A DNA stretch of 64,000 bases from Nemophila menziesii (GCA_029959085.1 JARWIR010000043.1:2418001-2482000), one strand, 5' to 3'. Positions 21,466-34,689 are shown, counted from the first letter of the stretch. Made by a program: numbers and translations. The notes: a model not told the origin generated them from the sequence alone.

Positions 21466-21660
21466 ATTGTGAGTCATCTATGTCCATGCTTGCAGCAACT
21501 ATAGAAATGTGTATCAGATCTGTGATAGTCACTATAGATTTTGCATCCTATAAATCTGCAATCCACCCATGCCAATCTATTACTTCCCATGAAACTTTCC
21601 ATTGCTTTGGGACTTCTTTGTATTTATTTTATCGATGTAAAAGACCTCTTAGTTGAGTGG

Positions 21661-21963
21661 CTAAAATGTAAGGGTCGTCAATAAACTTAGCACTACATCA
21701 GGTACATCGACTGATTGGAGGCGAGGTAAACGGGAAGTAGGGTCTCCGTGTGTGAATAAAAAAGTAGTAGCATGCGGGTCGAACAAGAAATCAAAACGTG
21801 CCATCCGTGCAAAAGGTGGAACAACTTCCAAAATTAGGGTTTCTAGAGTTGTATGGGGAAAAACAGGTACATCAAGAACTGTTGTTGGCTGGTCAGATGC
21901 TGGTTCCAATGTTAGTTCAATAGATTTCAGACTCCTAGTATGTCTTATTCGGTGCGGGTTCAC
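21661..21963 (-). other. Unassigned open frame of about 100 codons
   Basis: Hydrophobic, proline-containing open frame (SLKSIELTLEPASDQPTT.. and ..LFTHGDPTSRLPRLQSVDV). Its length and low stop density in AT-rich DNA hint at former coding. No domain is recognised, and the overlapping + strand frame is an equally long alternative. Confidence 0.2.
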
Positions 21964-22079
21964 GGTGCAGTGAATGGTGTTGACAAAATTACAAAGTAAA
22001 AGTCTTTTTGCTCGTATGCAGTAGTGTATTGTGTTTTTGTTGGTTATTTAGTTCCTTTGAACAAGCCACATTGATTTTT

Positions 22080-22770
22080 TTATTAACGAGTAGGATCATC
22101 CGAGTGTGTGCATTATCTTAGTGAAAGCCAAGGCTATGCTAAAGACTACATACGATCATCGGGTAGCTTCCCAAATAGAAGAATCAATCATACAAATTTG
22201 GTGATGCTTGTGAGTTGGAAAAAGCCAAGGCGGGGGTCGACGCTAAATGTGAAGGGCAGTGTGAATCCTAGCAAGGGATTGAAGAGGTATGAGTAATGAA
22301 GATATAAGGATGAGAGGTGGATTGGTGTTTTTACAAGGAGTCTGGGCAATGTCCTGCCCTTGGTCGCAGAACTTATAACTCTTCATGTGGGCGTAGCTTG
22401 GGCTAAACAATTGGAAGTGAACGGGGGTGTGCAGAGATATTGATTCCCATGACTTTTTTATATGGTCATGAGCGAGAGGGAAACTAGAGGCCGAAGAGAG
22501 GTATGGGCGAAAGCAATACAGGGTTTATTGGGGCGGAATCCCTTGTTTGAAGTGGAGAATGTTTTTTGGGATGCTAATACATGTGTGATTAGTTAGCTAA
22601 GTTATAGGTTTCATGAGAACATTGGAGTCAAGTATATGATGGAACTCTAGGGAGGTTGTGGCGCCTCTTGCCACGAGGTACATGTGGTTGGACGACACCC
22701 CAAGTCATCTATAGCGTCCCATCGGGTTGCTAAGTTTTTAGACATTCACTGTCATATGACCTCCATTGTA
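22080..22770 (+). pseudogene. LINE RNase H domain fragment
   Basis: Plus-strand frames recall the RNase H tail of plant L1 elements: VSWKKPRRGSTLNVKGSVNP (22210-22275), then after a frameshift a stretch like RSLGNVLPLVAELITLHVGVAWAKQL (about 22335-22420), then a hydrophobic C-terminal part (FEVENVFWDANTCVIS). Frameshifts and stops break it. It is a dead fragment with no attached reverse transcriptase. Confidence 0.55.
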
Positions 22771-23251
22771 TGAAAATAAGTTAATATTAAGTTATTTTAC
22801 AGAAAATTTGAATTCTTTGGTCGAAAATAAATACTTTTGTTAGTACATATGTCTACCTGATATATAAAAGAGAGATAAATTGCTCTCGTGATTTTTCGGT
22901 TAGCTAGTGAGTCGTTCTTTCAAACCAGAAGCTAGTTAAGCCCTATAGGAGAGTATCCCTCGCAAGACAAGTATATTGTTTAAATTTAGAATTTTATAAT
23001 TACTTGGTTCCTATATTTTAAAGTAATCTTTAACATTTATTAAATTTATCATTTTATGATTACTTAGTCTCTTATATTTATAAAATGTCGTTAATAATTT
23101 AATGTTTTTTGTCATTCGTTAATTTTGTAACAAAAAAGTTGAGAAATTGACGGTAACACTGTTTACATTCACATAGGACCAAATAATCATTTTAAATTTT
23201 AAAATATAAAGGATCAATTACTTATGAAATATATTAAGAATATACTTTAAA
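22771..23251. other. AT-rich spacer
   Basis: No gene or recognisable element seen. Confidence 0.3.
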
Positions 23252-23825
23252 GGCATGTTTGGATTAAGAGTGATTTTTTGATAAAAGATAGGAAAGAGAG
23301 TATAGTAAAGGAATGGAAAAAAAAGTATGAAATCTTGTTTGGATTGAATAAAAAAAGAGGGGGAGATTTTATTAAAGGATTATAGGTATCCGGTGTTTGA
23401 ATTAAAATTAAATGAAAGAAAGAGATTTTTTTTATAACTAAATGACTTATATACCTTTATTAAAATATTTTATAAAGAAAGAATAAGAATAATTTAAATA
23501 TTACAACGTAATAAAAGAATTCAGAGATCGATAGTTGGCTTAGTGGTTAAGCTACTCTGCAGAGACCAAGAGGTTCTGGGATCGAAATCTCATTGGAGTC
23601 AAAATGACTCCGAGTCCAAAGTGACTCTCTCATGTACTTAAAAAAAAAAAAGTCTTCCCTCCTAATCCTATCAAATTAAAATGTTTAAATATATAAGTTG
23701 ATAAAAGATTGTAAAAAATCTTTAATAAACTATTCTGTCTAATTTTTTTAATACAAAAGAAATAAGATTCTTATTATTTTTTAATATAATCTCATTCTTT
23801 CCCATTGCCCTATCCAAACAAACCC
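23252..23825. mobile_element. TIR element with GTTTGGAT ends, hosting a nested SINE
   Basis: The left end GGCATGTTTGGATTAAGAG is mirrored by the complement of the right end, GGGTTTGTTTGGATAGGGC. Both are followed by GGAAAGA-rich sequence, giving imperfect inverted termini of a MITE-like element. No unambiguous target duplication could be read. A tRNA-type SINE sits inside. Confidence 0.5.
23526..23651 (+). mobile_element. tRNA-derived SINE
   Basis: It has an internal RNA polymerase III promoter: box A TGGCTTAGTGG at 23536-23546 and box B-like GATCGAAATCT at 23580-23590, at normal spacing. A short tRNA-unrelated part (GGAGTCAAAATGACTCCGAG, itself a small hairpin) follows, then an A12 tail (23640-23651). 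It fits a short plant SINE. Target duplications are not clear. Confidence 0.65.
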
Positions 23826-24529
23826 TAAAATATAAGAAACTAAATAGTTACAAGGTGTAAAACACAAGGATCGTATAGATAATTTACCTACTGAGAACTT
23901 TGATGAAATTAAGCATATAGTCGGTAATAATTTATTTATTTTTGTTCGATATGTAGCATTAATACTTCGCCTGCTGACGCACTTCGATTTGTCGCAAGAA
24001 TAATGCAACCTTTTTCTAATAGTGAGACTTAAAGCGTTAAAGAAACTTAGATTTAGTCTCCGCCACTCAATAGATTCCATATGTTCGTTTAAGGATGTTT
24101 GTAAGAAAACATACTTATCCAAAACATACAAAATAGTAATAAATTATTAATTAGATCAACAAAATAAATAAATAACAATTTATATAAATCAATTTACGTT
24201 ACCTTATTAGATTATATTTAGATAGTATATATATCATTACTCTAGAAGATATATATTTAATGTAGAGCAAATTTCATTTTCAAGCCATTATTTAGAACAA
24301 TTTTTTTAATCAATTATTTAAAAAAGTATAATTATCAAATCAAATATATTTAAAAATACCATATTTACGTTATTTTATTTATTAATTGCCTGAGACATTT
24401 CATAGATTTTAAAGACAATTAGGACACTTTAAATAGAATTAATATTATATAATACATTTCAAATAACTATATCTTTATTTGCCCATATTATATAATATTA
24501 ATTCTATTTAAAGTGTAGGAACAAGATTG
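23826..24529. other. AT-rich intergenic DNA
   Basis: No supported gene; the minus-strand open frame at 23781-24131 shows no recognisable motif. An inverted match, TATTATATAATATTAATTCT-like words at 24435-24505, suggests a small unclassified inverted repeat. Confidence 0.3.
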
Positions 24530-27300
24530 CAAATCCACCCGAGAAAAGTATAAAAGAACCAAAGGGTAGGAAGAGAAATGAACCCAACACCAAGAGCAAG
24601 GCAAGGGGAAGTAAAAAATTTGCTTGGTAATGTTTATTACATCTTGGAATACAAAGAGCTTTGCTATGGCCATAAGAAAGATGAGATCCTTTATGTTATT
24701 TGTAGCAAAAATGTGGATGTCATTGGCAATCTCGAAAGATAGCAACCGAGGAGAAATAAAAAATGTTCGTTAAATAACGTCTCTTTGGTTGAAAGGTTTT
24801 TTAAAATTTTGATAAGTACAAAGTAGGAAGGATTTGCATCATTTATAACTAGAATAAAGTGAAGCTAGAACTTAGTCATGCTACCCCCAAAAGTATGGAT
24901 TGCATTGTAGAGTGTAAGGTAACCTCATATCGCCTATACGATAGCTTTATCTATGCATTTAGTAATAGGGAGACATAGACTCAACTTTAGCAAGAATCAA
25001 GGGACTATGGTAGCACTTTCGATGGACTGTAGTTGACAAAGGCGACCTTAATAATGTTTTTCACTTTAATGAGAAATCAAATGAAGCTTAAGTTACACCA
25101 AGCAAAATTTGCAACTTTATATAAGGTTGTTTGGATATTAGCCTATCTGATCTACCTTGGACGAGTCAAGACTTCACGTGGCACAACACCAACGTTTTGA
25201 CAAAGATAAACTGAGAATTAGGGAATAGAGCATTGGATATCTCTAGAATCCACTCTCGAGTCCACTTTCCACCAATCAATAAGGTCTTTGATCATTCACC
25301 TTGTATTGTTTCATTCTTACATAATGGAAAATATAAATATCTTATTTGTTTCTTCCATAGGGTTGAACATGAATATTATAATGATGTGGTAGCCGAGTGT
25401 TGGAGACAAGAGCAACATGATACAAAACAATTTGTACTTTGAAAATAGCTTCGGTATTTGAAAAGGGTCCTTCTCAATCTCAACAAAAACCATTTTTGAC
25501 AAATCTTAGAAAAAAGTGAAATGATCTGATCTTGACTTCTAAGAATCAAAAATAAAATTTCAAACCGATGTTTGTAACCCACAACTTATGGAGAAAATTA
25601 TAAACTTGAGAAAGCAAGCAAATCTCCTCTCCAATGCGGAAAAAGATTTTATCAACAAAAAATTAAGTGTGGTTTTGATGTGAAAAGTGATAGGTGTACC
25701 AAATAGTTCCATGATTATGTTAAAAGAAACAGTAGGAGAAAATTATAGCATCCATCATCAAGTTGGACGGAACAAGAACTACCTCGAGTGAACAAGTCCA
25801 TGATGTATTAATCAAACATTTTGAATCACTCTTGGGTAAAAAGAATGAAAATATTGGCTTTGATGAATATATTATTAGTTTGGGCGATATCCTAACCGAG
25901 TGACAAGACTGTGATCTTTGTGCTGAAACAAAAGAGTAAAGACACGATCTTTGGTATTGAATCGACAAGGCACCGGGACCCGATGGTTATTCCTCAAAAT
26001 TCTTCATCAAATCTTAGGACATTGTGGGTGAAGAGGTAATTGAAGAGATTTGATATTTTTCACTTTGGGAGTTCTTTTTAATCACTCAACCACACCATCA
26101 TCGCTCTTATACCATTGTTGGAAAATGTTGACATCGTGAGTGGTTATCGACCTATATCTTGTTGTCACATCATTTATAAATCCATCATGACCATTCTATC
26201 CAAGAGACTTACACTGACTCTTAATGGACTCATGGACATATCCTAATCGACTTTTGTTCTGGGTAGACTCATGACCAACAACATTAGTCATATGCAAGAG
26301 CTCTTAAGATGGTATAAAGTTTAACAAAGCTCATCGATATGCACGATGCAAATGATATTTGTAAAGTGTTTGATTTGGTTTATTGGGATTTTATACGCGA
26401 GTTACTTAGGTGGTTGAATTTCCCTAAGAGATTTATCTATTGGTTTATGGAATGTATCACATCGTCGTCGTATTTTATCGCAATCAACGAGGAAACTCAT
26501 GGTTTATTTATAAGGAAGAAGGGATTAAGGCAAGGTGATCCACTTTCTCCATTAATTTTTGTCTTATGCTTGGAATATCTCTCATGCCTCATTATAAAAG
26601 TAACTTCAAAAGTGTCGTTCAAATTTCATCTTCAGTGTGAACAATTAAACATCACTCACCTTAGATTTGTCGCTGATCTCATGCTTCTTTGTAGAGTTGA
26701 CTTGACCTCTATAAAATGATTTTTAGTTGTATGGATGGTTTTGAGAAAATATCGGGTCTTTGCTTCAACTTATCAAAATATAATATATGTTATGTGGGTA
26801 TTAAACCGAGGGTGTTGGACATGATTGAAGATTCTACTCATCTTATAAAGGGTGTTATGAAATTTCGATATCTGGGGGGTGCCAATTTTGGATAATGGAT
26901 TGAAGGTTCATGACTATGCCCCGTTATACAAAAATCTCATTGATTGTGTTACAAAATGGAAGTGTAAGTCGTTCTCTTATGCGAGTATAATTATATTTTA
27001 TTCGAGCGTACTAGCAAGGAATCACTTGCTTTTGAATTTTGATATTCTCTATTCCAAAAGAGGTATGTACTAATATTATTAAAATTTGTCGCAATTAAAT
27101 TTTGGAACTTTAAGATGGCCAAGATGTGTGGGATGATATATGTATGCCAAAAAAATAAAAAGGGGTGGGGGCTAGGTTTTAAATATCTTTTGGCATGAAA
27201 TGATTCCCTCCTTTCTAAGATCATTTGGAGAATATGTATACATAAGAAGTTGATATGGATCAAAAGGGTGCATAGTGATTTCTTAAAACGTGATTCTTAG
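24530..27300 (+). pseudogene. Degenerate L1-type LINE (endonuclease plus reverse transcriptase)
   Basis: Fragments in L1 ORF2 order on the + strand: an endonuclease start (KKDEILYVICSKNVDVIGNLE, about 24670-24740), endonuclease LSDLPWTSQDFTWHNTN (about 25140-25200) and the endonuclease end INKVFDHSPCIVS (about 25275-25315). Next come the linker SSEQVHDVLIKHFESLLGKK (about 25785-25845) and RT start KAPGPDGYSSKFF (about 25970-26010). Then YRPISCCHIIYKSI (about 26150-26190), KVFDLVYWDFI and KGLRQGDPLSPLIF (26365-26560), and RFVADLMLL (26670-26700), where the YADD/FADD motif has lost a catalytic Asp. Many frameshifts and stops make it clearly dead. Confidence 0.75.
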
Positions 27301-27986
27301 GATTGACATAAGAAAGATAGTGACTCACAGTTTTCAAAGCTCTATACCATAAAAAAAACTCGGCTTCTCAATGGATATGGTACTAAAGAGTGGGCATAAA
27401 AAATGCTTGATCATTAGTACATACCAGCTCCCAAAAATGGGTACCCGATTTCACAAAACGACAACCCGTTTTCAACAACAAAAATTAGGAATCTTTTTGA
27501 CTCGCAAATAGGGAACCTGATTTCGGCAACCGAGATTGGAGATGTTTATTTTGCAATCCGCGAACCCGATTTCTAAGATGCAAAAAAACAACGTATGATT
27601 TTTCTAGATGAAAGGGGATTGAAAGGCATAGGTCCACGGTTATTTGGAACCCTTGCATCACATCCAAACACGTTATCATTTTATGTCTGCAATAAAGAGA
27701 CAAATCAACATAAAATATTGAATCACATACATGGAACTAGATCTGATATGTATACCTTGAAAGGAAGAGATAGAGACGACAACATATCTTTACTTCGAAT
27801 TCACGTTCACCGATGAGATATGGGCGCTGTGCGGAGTTGGGTAAGCATAAGGATAGATATTTCTACTATACAAAGTGATATCAAGTGGTTGAAAAAAGAT
27901 AAGGCACGAGTAGCTTAGAAATCTAAAAACTGGAAGATGGCTTTTGTAACGATCATGTATATGATTTGTTGATGTATCCACATTTT
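27301..27986. other. Downstream of the LINE, unassigned
   Basis: A 73-codon open frame at 27595-27816 and others on both strands have no recognisable domain. This may be the LINE 3' part or older debris. Confidence 0.3.
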
Positions 27987-29542
27987 TGATAGATTAATAT
28001 AGATTTGAGACATCATTTTAGGTGTATTAAGTTAATTGTTAAGGGAATTTTTCCCGTTATTATATAATTTCTTAATTCGTGTCTCGATTTGGAGACTTAT
28101 TACTTTTGTAGCATATTTAGTATGATATGTGTGTTATTGTGAAGCTCTTAAGTAAACGGAAATATTTAGAGGCCAAATCAATGTCAAGGAGTTAAGGAAA
28201 GAAGATCCAAGGTGAAATCAAGAGATAAAAGGAAACAAACTTGAGTTAGGAAAGAAAAGCTGCCAAATAAATTTACCATGCTGAAAAGTTGTCCACTGTT
28301 TTGAAGACTACAGAAAATATTACGAATTTGGATGAGATATTTTACCAACAGATAGATCTTTGAATTGCAGACGTTTTGACTGGTCGCACACTAAATTTGA
28401 CCAAGTAACGAAGGAAATATGGCTAAATCATTGAAGCAGTGTTTATCCTGTCCTATATTTTAGAAAAACGAATTTGAATTGGACTTGGACTCCAATTACT
28501 TGTCTTCCACTCCAAGATTTCGACCTAGGGTTAGAAAACACATATAAATACACCCTCTTATCATTTTAAACATGTCCTTGCTCATATTAATATCTAGAAT
28601 CACTTATAATCATCCAAAGAAGCAAGATCGACCTGTAGAGGAAGCCAAGAAGTCGGAGAGTTGCAAACTCCTCTTCTCCATTCCATCCCTCTATCATTAG
28701 GGTAATTTGTACTATATTTTTTAGCTTAACTATGTTTCTAATAACTTTTATCCTTTGTTCTATTTCTAGTATGAACTAGTATTCCCATAGCTTGGGTTTT
28801 GCATATGTATAATCATTGGATTCTATTATTTCTATCTATGTTCTTTGGAAAAATACTTTTAAATTGATTGAGCTACTTATTATTTTATATATATGTTTTA
28901 TGTGCTTTGACTTATTTCAAGCCCTAATCTTGATCACGTTGGGAATGTCTTTTGTAGTTGGTGGTAACCCGGAAGGGGTGTTCAACTATTGAAACACCAC
29001 ATAAACATCTAGTTTGTGGTAGTGATCCTGACAGGCTTGTCTAACTAGATAGTCGCTAAGGTTCGATTTAACCATCCATCATTGATCAGGGTCCCCTTAC
29101 CCAAGTCCCCTGGTAATTGTTATGTTGCCACCTAAGTTCACCCAGAAAGGGGTTAGGAGGAATATAGAATCCTGGGTATTTACTCTAAGAGCTTTAATCA
29201 CCTTTATAACTAGAATCAGAATTAGAAGGATAAGTGCAAACAAGCAGACATAAGTTATATTCTATCATCTTCATTCTTTATTTTATATTATTTATTTACA
29301 TTATTATCTTTTAAATTCAAAAACCAAATACATATTATTTCTTTAATCCTTGTGTTAAATAAGTAATTTCTCCTATACGTCTCTATATACACAAGTAGAT
29401 CTAACGGATTACACCTCTGTGAACGAACTTTACTTACTAACTAAACTTGCAAACGATCTGTGATACTCATAGTGAGTCTCCGTGGGTGTTGAGGGTGTAT
29501 GTCCTTATCTTAATTATTATTATTTAAATCATTATTTTATCA
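27987..29542 (+). repeat. LTR of an unnamed retroelement family (copy 1)
   Basis: It starts TGATAGATTAATATAG and ends ATTATTTTATCA, so TG..CA with inverted TGATA/TATCA tips, 1556 bp. A TATA box (CATATAAATACACCC, from 28541) lies about 555 bp in. A downstream leader with GGTGGTAACCCGGAAGG and CCAGAAAGGGGTTAGGAGG is shared with the minus-strand copy at 49016-50538. No coding domain is attached and I could not match a 5-bp target duplication. It may be a solo LTR or have a lost partner. Confidence 0.6.
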
Positions 29543-31779
29543 CACCTATGCCCCCACCATTCGTCAAGCTCACAAAAAACTTAGTATGGAGGGTGTGCTC
29601 CCCAATCAGGATGACATAGTCAAGAGTATTAAGATTCATGTTTATCGATGTCCTTTTTCAATGTATCCTCATCTAGCATTTTCAGAAATTAGTGGACTTT
29701 TGTTTCTTCCCACATAGACTCCTTGTATTGATTAGGTGGAAGAAAGTAGCTCAATATTTTTATTGCCATTTAGGTCGAGCGTTTTAGACTCGTTAATTCT
29801 GGAAACATTGTACATATTATGATTCCTATATTTTAATATAAATATTAACCCAACAAAAAAAGATATAAAAACACTAACTATTCCTCCTTGGCTAAGCTTA
29901 TAACTGAAGACGTAACTTATCCAAAGGAGCAAATCGAGTACATTACAAAAGTTACATACCATAATTTAACAAAAGTTACGTACCATAATCGTAAGACCAA
30001 CGTAGCCCCAGCCTAGAGAGAGAAATATTCATAATCCAACATAGCTTCAACGATCATGTATCATGCCTGATACTGAAAGAACTGGAACAATTAAAGATTA
30101 CCTACACAATAAGACTTGTGTACCATCAAGTTCATGTTGCTAACACCCTCATGGAGGTGCATTCAGTGTCAGCAGTTAGAAGAAATGATATGTAAGACCG
30201 ATGCAACCCCGGCTATCAATCTCATCGACAAAGACCAACACAGTTCTTTGAAAATACACCTAAGGGAAAACCGACATAAGAGTTCAATCTCATATCAACA
30301 TAAAAAGGCCAAGTCCGAGCAAAGGATGTTGATCTCACAAATTCAAATGTGTATTGATAAGCCAAAATATGACTCTGATACTTGGCCTTAATCCAAGAAA
30401 TCCTAACGATCCAAATCTGAGGATCCAATGTTGTGGTTCGCAGGAAGAAGTCAAACACTTGAAGAAAAGAGCAGTCAGACGTCTTTTTGGGATAACCTCC
30501 TGAGGTCGGTAGAGCGCGTAAACATCATAGTATAGTCATGTCGTAGCAACATAAAAGCTTTCCAATAGGCTTATGGTGAGCACCCATCTTCGAGTTATAC
30601 CACGACTAGCAAACAGTGTCGCACATACCCATTCAAAATCTATGAATACCCCTCTTTAGCAGAATCGGGATCCTCGGCACTCTTTAAGAAACCCTCTCCC
30701 TCTCCAAACTGTTTGTGGTTATTACACAGTTGATTTAAGTCTTCATAGCTCATGATTCAAGTAATCCTTGCTAGCAGCAATGCTAATGTTGAGCATCGAA
30801 GTGCCATTAAGAGTGTATCTCCATGTTGTTTTGACTTAGTGTCTAGATTCAGAAAGGCTGGGAGAAGCAATCAGATCACCTGACCATCATTTGAATCCTT
30901 GGGATATCAAAGATAAAGCCTCTCGATCGATATTGGGAGTAAGGTACAAAGTTATTAACTTTCATCCTTCTATAATTCATTGCTACATGCTTTTATCATC
31001 TTCTGCCTACACATATACATCATTGATACTGTATTTTGGTTATGTTAGTATTTTTCCGCCAAGTGCGAGGGTGGTAATATCATGATTTTCATGCTCTATT
31101 AGGGACTAATAGTGCAATTTTAACTTTTGAAATAGGGACTATCGTGAAATCTATTAAGGACGACCCATACGCGGAGGCACGAGTGCGTGCCTTTGATATA
31201 AGATTCTATTACACTATTTCAATTGGTGATAACATATATTAATTGTGATTAAGTTATATCCGATTATTTTTTGTAACAAGCTGAGTTGAGAGAGGATATA
31301 CACTCTCAATTCACTTAAGGTGCATCATCTGGATGTTCATCTTCCACACATGTGTCGGCCAAATTGTCGAGGAAGGGAGATGTTAAGTCGGTGATACAGG
31401 TTATTAATAAGGTGATGTGTAACGGATTCAAGAGTTGGAAGGCTGGTGTGTCAAAGGGAAAGGGAAAAACATTTACTACTATCGACCTAAGATATACTGT
31501 TTTTTCAGGGAATGCTCTACCACGTCAATAGCTACATGATGCACACGATCCCCCAACATATACTCTCTATATCATAAGAGACTTATATCGTTGAGGACAT
31601 CAAGTACTATCTTGCATGGTTTAATAAGCACCAGACACGTGAAACCCGACCAGGTTACTATCCTACTCATAATCGACTACCCTCCAAGGATCTTACTTCT
31701 CCAGATCGCGAAGAATGAGGGGACTCCGATAATAATGGCAGATATTCGATTTGTATACGACATTGACTTGTATCTGTAC
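29543..31779. other. Unassigned repetitive intergenic DNA
   Basis: No gene is supported. Short open frames (30116-30391, 30222-30458 complement, 31591-31911) lack domains. Two related words, AAGACCAACGTAGCCCCAGCC (29993) and AAGACCGATGCAACCCCGGC (30194), point to an internal duplication in old retroelement debris. Confidence 0.3.
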
Positions 31780-31781
31780 TA

Positions 31782-32031
31782 CTCCCTCCGTTACACAAAT
31801 AATGTCCACTTAACTTTCATACATATTAAGAAACATAATAATTACAATCACCATTATAAAATTACCTCTAATAAAGTGTCTCGATATTTTAAATATGTAA
31901 ATAAATTTTAATATTTGTAATATGGGTAATAGTGGAAAAAGTTAAAAAACAATATTTTAAAATTCTAAGTAGATAAATTTATTTTGAACATCACTTTCAG
32001 TAAGTGGACATTATTTATGGAACACAAGGAA
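31782..32031. mobile_element. Stowaway-type MITE (Tc1/mariner)
   Basis: The left end CTCCCTCCGTTACACAAATA is mirrored by the complement of the right end, TTCCTTGTGTTCCATAAATA, and both continue with ATGTCCACTTA. TA dinucleotides border both sides (31780-31781, 32032-32033). About 250 bp, AT-rich centre, no coding. Confidence 0.7.
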
Positions 32032-32209
32032 TATATCGATATATTATTATTATTCTCCAACTTTGACTTTGACTATGAATCACGCGACTTTTAATTACAT
32101 AGTTTAATAATTTTTGGTTTTTGACCAAGCAACTTTTAAGTAAATATTTAATATGTTATTAACAATATTTTTGTAATTTACAAATTTTAATTTTAAAATT
32201 TTAAATATC

Positions 32210-32530
32210 TTTTACCGACGACATTTTCATCGCTAAAGATTATCAAATGTAGTTGTCAAAAAATAGTTTTTAAAACTAATTAAAGAAAAAAAATCTTTAG
32301 TGGTGACATTTTCATTGCTAATTTTTTTTTAATTCATCGACGGTGGATTGATGCAAAATGGCGACAAACTATTTGACATTTGTCGCTAGTTAGTATTTAG
32401 CGATCAATTACTAATGACGGGGTTTTAGTGACGATATTTTATTCTTAAAGGTCACATAAGATCAACATCGAGAATTCAGTGTCTTTTAATGACAATCCAT
32501 ATCGTTGTTAAAGGTAGTTATTGTAGGTGT
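32210..32530. repeat. GACGAC..TCGCTA-rich remnant (CACTA-like)
   Basis: Short inverted words such as ACCGACGACATTTTCATCGC, TTTGTCGCTAGTT and TAGTGACGATATTTT resemble plant CACTA/MITE subterminal repeats, also seen at 18890-18990 and 47280-47620. Borders are not defined. Confidence 0.4.
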
Positions 32531-32689
32531 GAAGCTTGGACCTCACAACTCTTATCAACAACCTAAGCATCCTAAACTTTATACATGAAATCATAAATCT
32601 CTAAGTTTAATATTTTGGGATGAAATAGTTTAAAAATCCATATTTAAAGAATATAAAAGACATGAACACTCATATCGAGGTTGTTGCTC

Positions 32690-33020
32690 GCCGCATCACT
32701 CATGACATGTATAGAGTATGTTTCTAATAGTATACGACTAGTGTTAGACATATAGCATCGTGATGACTCCCTCCTCTTTCTCTCTTGACAAATTTAGCAA
32801 GACAATATAACTTAGGTAATTCTTTTAGTGACTTTATATTAGGGCAAGGTAGGATCATTCCTGCCCGATACAACATGCTTGCATCATCCACGAAGTTGTT
32901 GCCCGCCGCATCACTCAAACTATTTCTTTTTTTACAATTGATGAGAGACATATAGCATCGTGATGACTCATTCATCGTGCTCTGTTGACAATATTAGCAA
33001 GACAATGGTACTAGGGCATG
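32690..33020. repeat. Imperfect tandem duplication, about 200-bp unit
   Basis: The block GTTGTTGCTCGCCGCATCAC .. ACATATAGCATCGTGATGAC .. TTAGCAAGACAAT occurs around 32680-32815 and again at 32897-33005, in the same order and orientation with divergence. No coding is seen. Confidence 0.6.
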
Positions 33021-33279
33021 AGAAACCTTTGCCTTGTATGGTAAATATTCTTATAATAAAAGCCATTTTTTCTATTTTGTTTTCCATGATTGAGGTGGAG
33101 TTATAAAGATTATGTAAATGTATGTATATATGTTAGGGTAAAGCATGTTCCAGTTAGCCTCTCGTTGAGATAAAATCGAGAATTAAACTAGATGGATGAT
33201 TTTTAAGAACGTATATCCTGAACTAGAATTTGTGTGAGTTTGATTTTATTGATTTTTTGTATGGTTTTGGTACGGTTTC

Positions 33280-33608
33280 CACTACAAGAAATAGTATCTT
33301 TAGCGGCAAAAAATTTAACACTAAAAATCTTAATTTTGCCGCTAATAGTCGTTATTTTTCGCCTCTATAAGTTTCTCGCTATAAATACCTTTAGTAGCAA
33401 ATTATTTGTTTTTGCCTCTATTAACTTTATCTTTAGCGGCAAATATTGCCGCTAAAAATATAATTAGAGGCCATTTTGGTTTTTAAAAATATCATTAGAG
33501 GCCATTTTAATTGTTGCCGCAATAGCTTCCCCGCTAATGCTATCATTAGAGGCCATTTTAATTGTTGCCGCAATAGCTTCCCCGCTAATGCTAATATTTC
33601 TTGTAGTG
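33280..33608. mobile_element. CACTA-type MITE
   Basis: It begins CACTACAAGAAATAGTAT and ends ATATTTCTTGTAGTG, the CACTA superfamily terminus. A 3-bp target duplication TTC flanks it (33277-33279, 33609-33611). The interior repeats GCCGCTAAAA/TTTAGCGGCAA words. A 51-bp segment is exactly duplicated in tandem at 33490-33540 and 33541-33591. 329 bp, non-coding. Confidence 0.85.
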
Positions 33609-33611
33609 TTC

Positions 33612-34689
33612 GGGTTTGTTGTATACCATGCCGGCTTTCAAGACAAGTCGTCAAGCGAACATTTTAACCTTGTTTTTTATAAAAAGGAATTTTATTTTTG
33701 TCAAAACAAATTTTTTATAGTTAAAAAGAAAATAGAAAAAAATTGTTTTAGATAGCTATTTATATTTTATTTTTGACCGATATTGATTGTATGTTGTAGA
33801 ATTATTCTTATAATTTATTTGTCAAGGATCGAGTTAGGTTCAGTATAAACTTGATTAGGTTTTAGAAATTTCGTTTTTTTTTTTTTTTTGGACATGGAAA
33901 ATTTCGTTCTTGTTTGAGCAAAATCTTAATAGAAATGGTATTATTTACTATCAAGCACACATTGATTTCATGTCAATCATTCTCTACAAGATCAAAAAAC
34001 CATATATTATAAGTATAAATAGTAAGGAAAAAATCTCTCTTCCACCTATTGTTGAAAAATGTGTTTTGACTTATTTTAAATGGTTAACTTTAATTTAAAA
34101 TAGCTTTATTATTCGTGATAACTCAGGATACATTTCAGAGTTGTAATCCTTATATTAATGGAAATAATGAAAAAGTAATAAATAATATATACTATCCAAA
34201 ATCATACTATTTAAATATATTATTTATGAAGTGGCATAAATTAATCGATTATAAATAGTTAATTTATTGATTTGTTTGTTTTGATTAATGATTTATTACC
34301 AACCAATTCACGCTACGCTATAAGTGATATTTGAATAGTATAATTTTGGGTGGTATATATTATTTACTCAAATGACGAAAAAAATTCTAAAATTAATTTT
34401 AATGCCTATAAAAGTCGGTTGATATTTACCTATCAGAATATACCCATGAAAGTTTGATAGAAATTTACCCATCAAGATTTTATTTGTAAAATATGAATGA
34501 CAATGATGGGTAGATTAAAGTCGATTCTTTTATAAAAAAATCATTATTTGCTATACTTTTTTAGGTTAATTAGCCATATTAGAGATAAAAGTCATTTAGT
34601 ATTAAATGAGATATTGAACTCTCAAAGTGACTAGTTTTTTTAATTTTTTTTTGAATTTCCGCGAGTGAATGGTCATCTTTTTCAAGAAA
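33612..34689. other. AT-rich spacer
   Basis: Very AT-rich sequence with a T13 tract near 33877. No gene or recognisable element seen. Confidence 0.3.
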
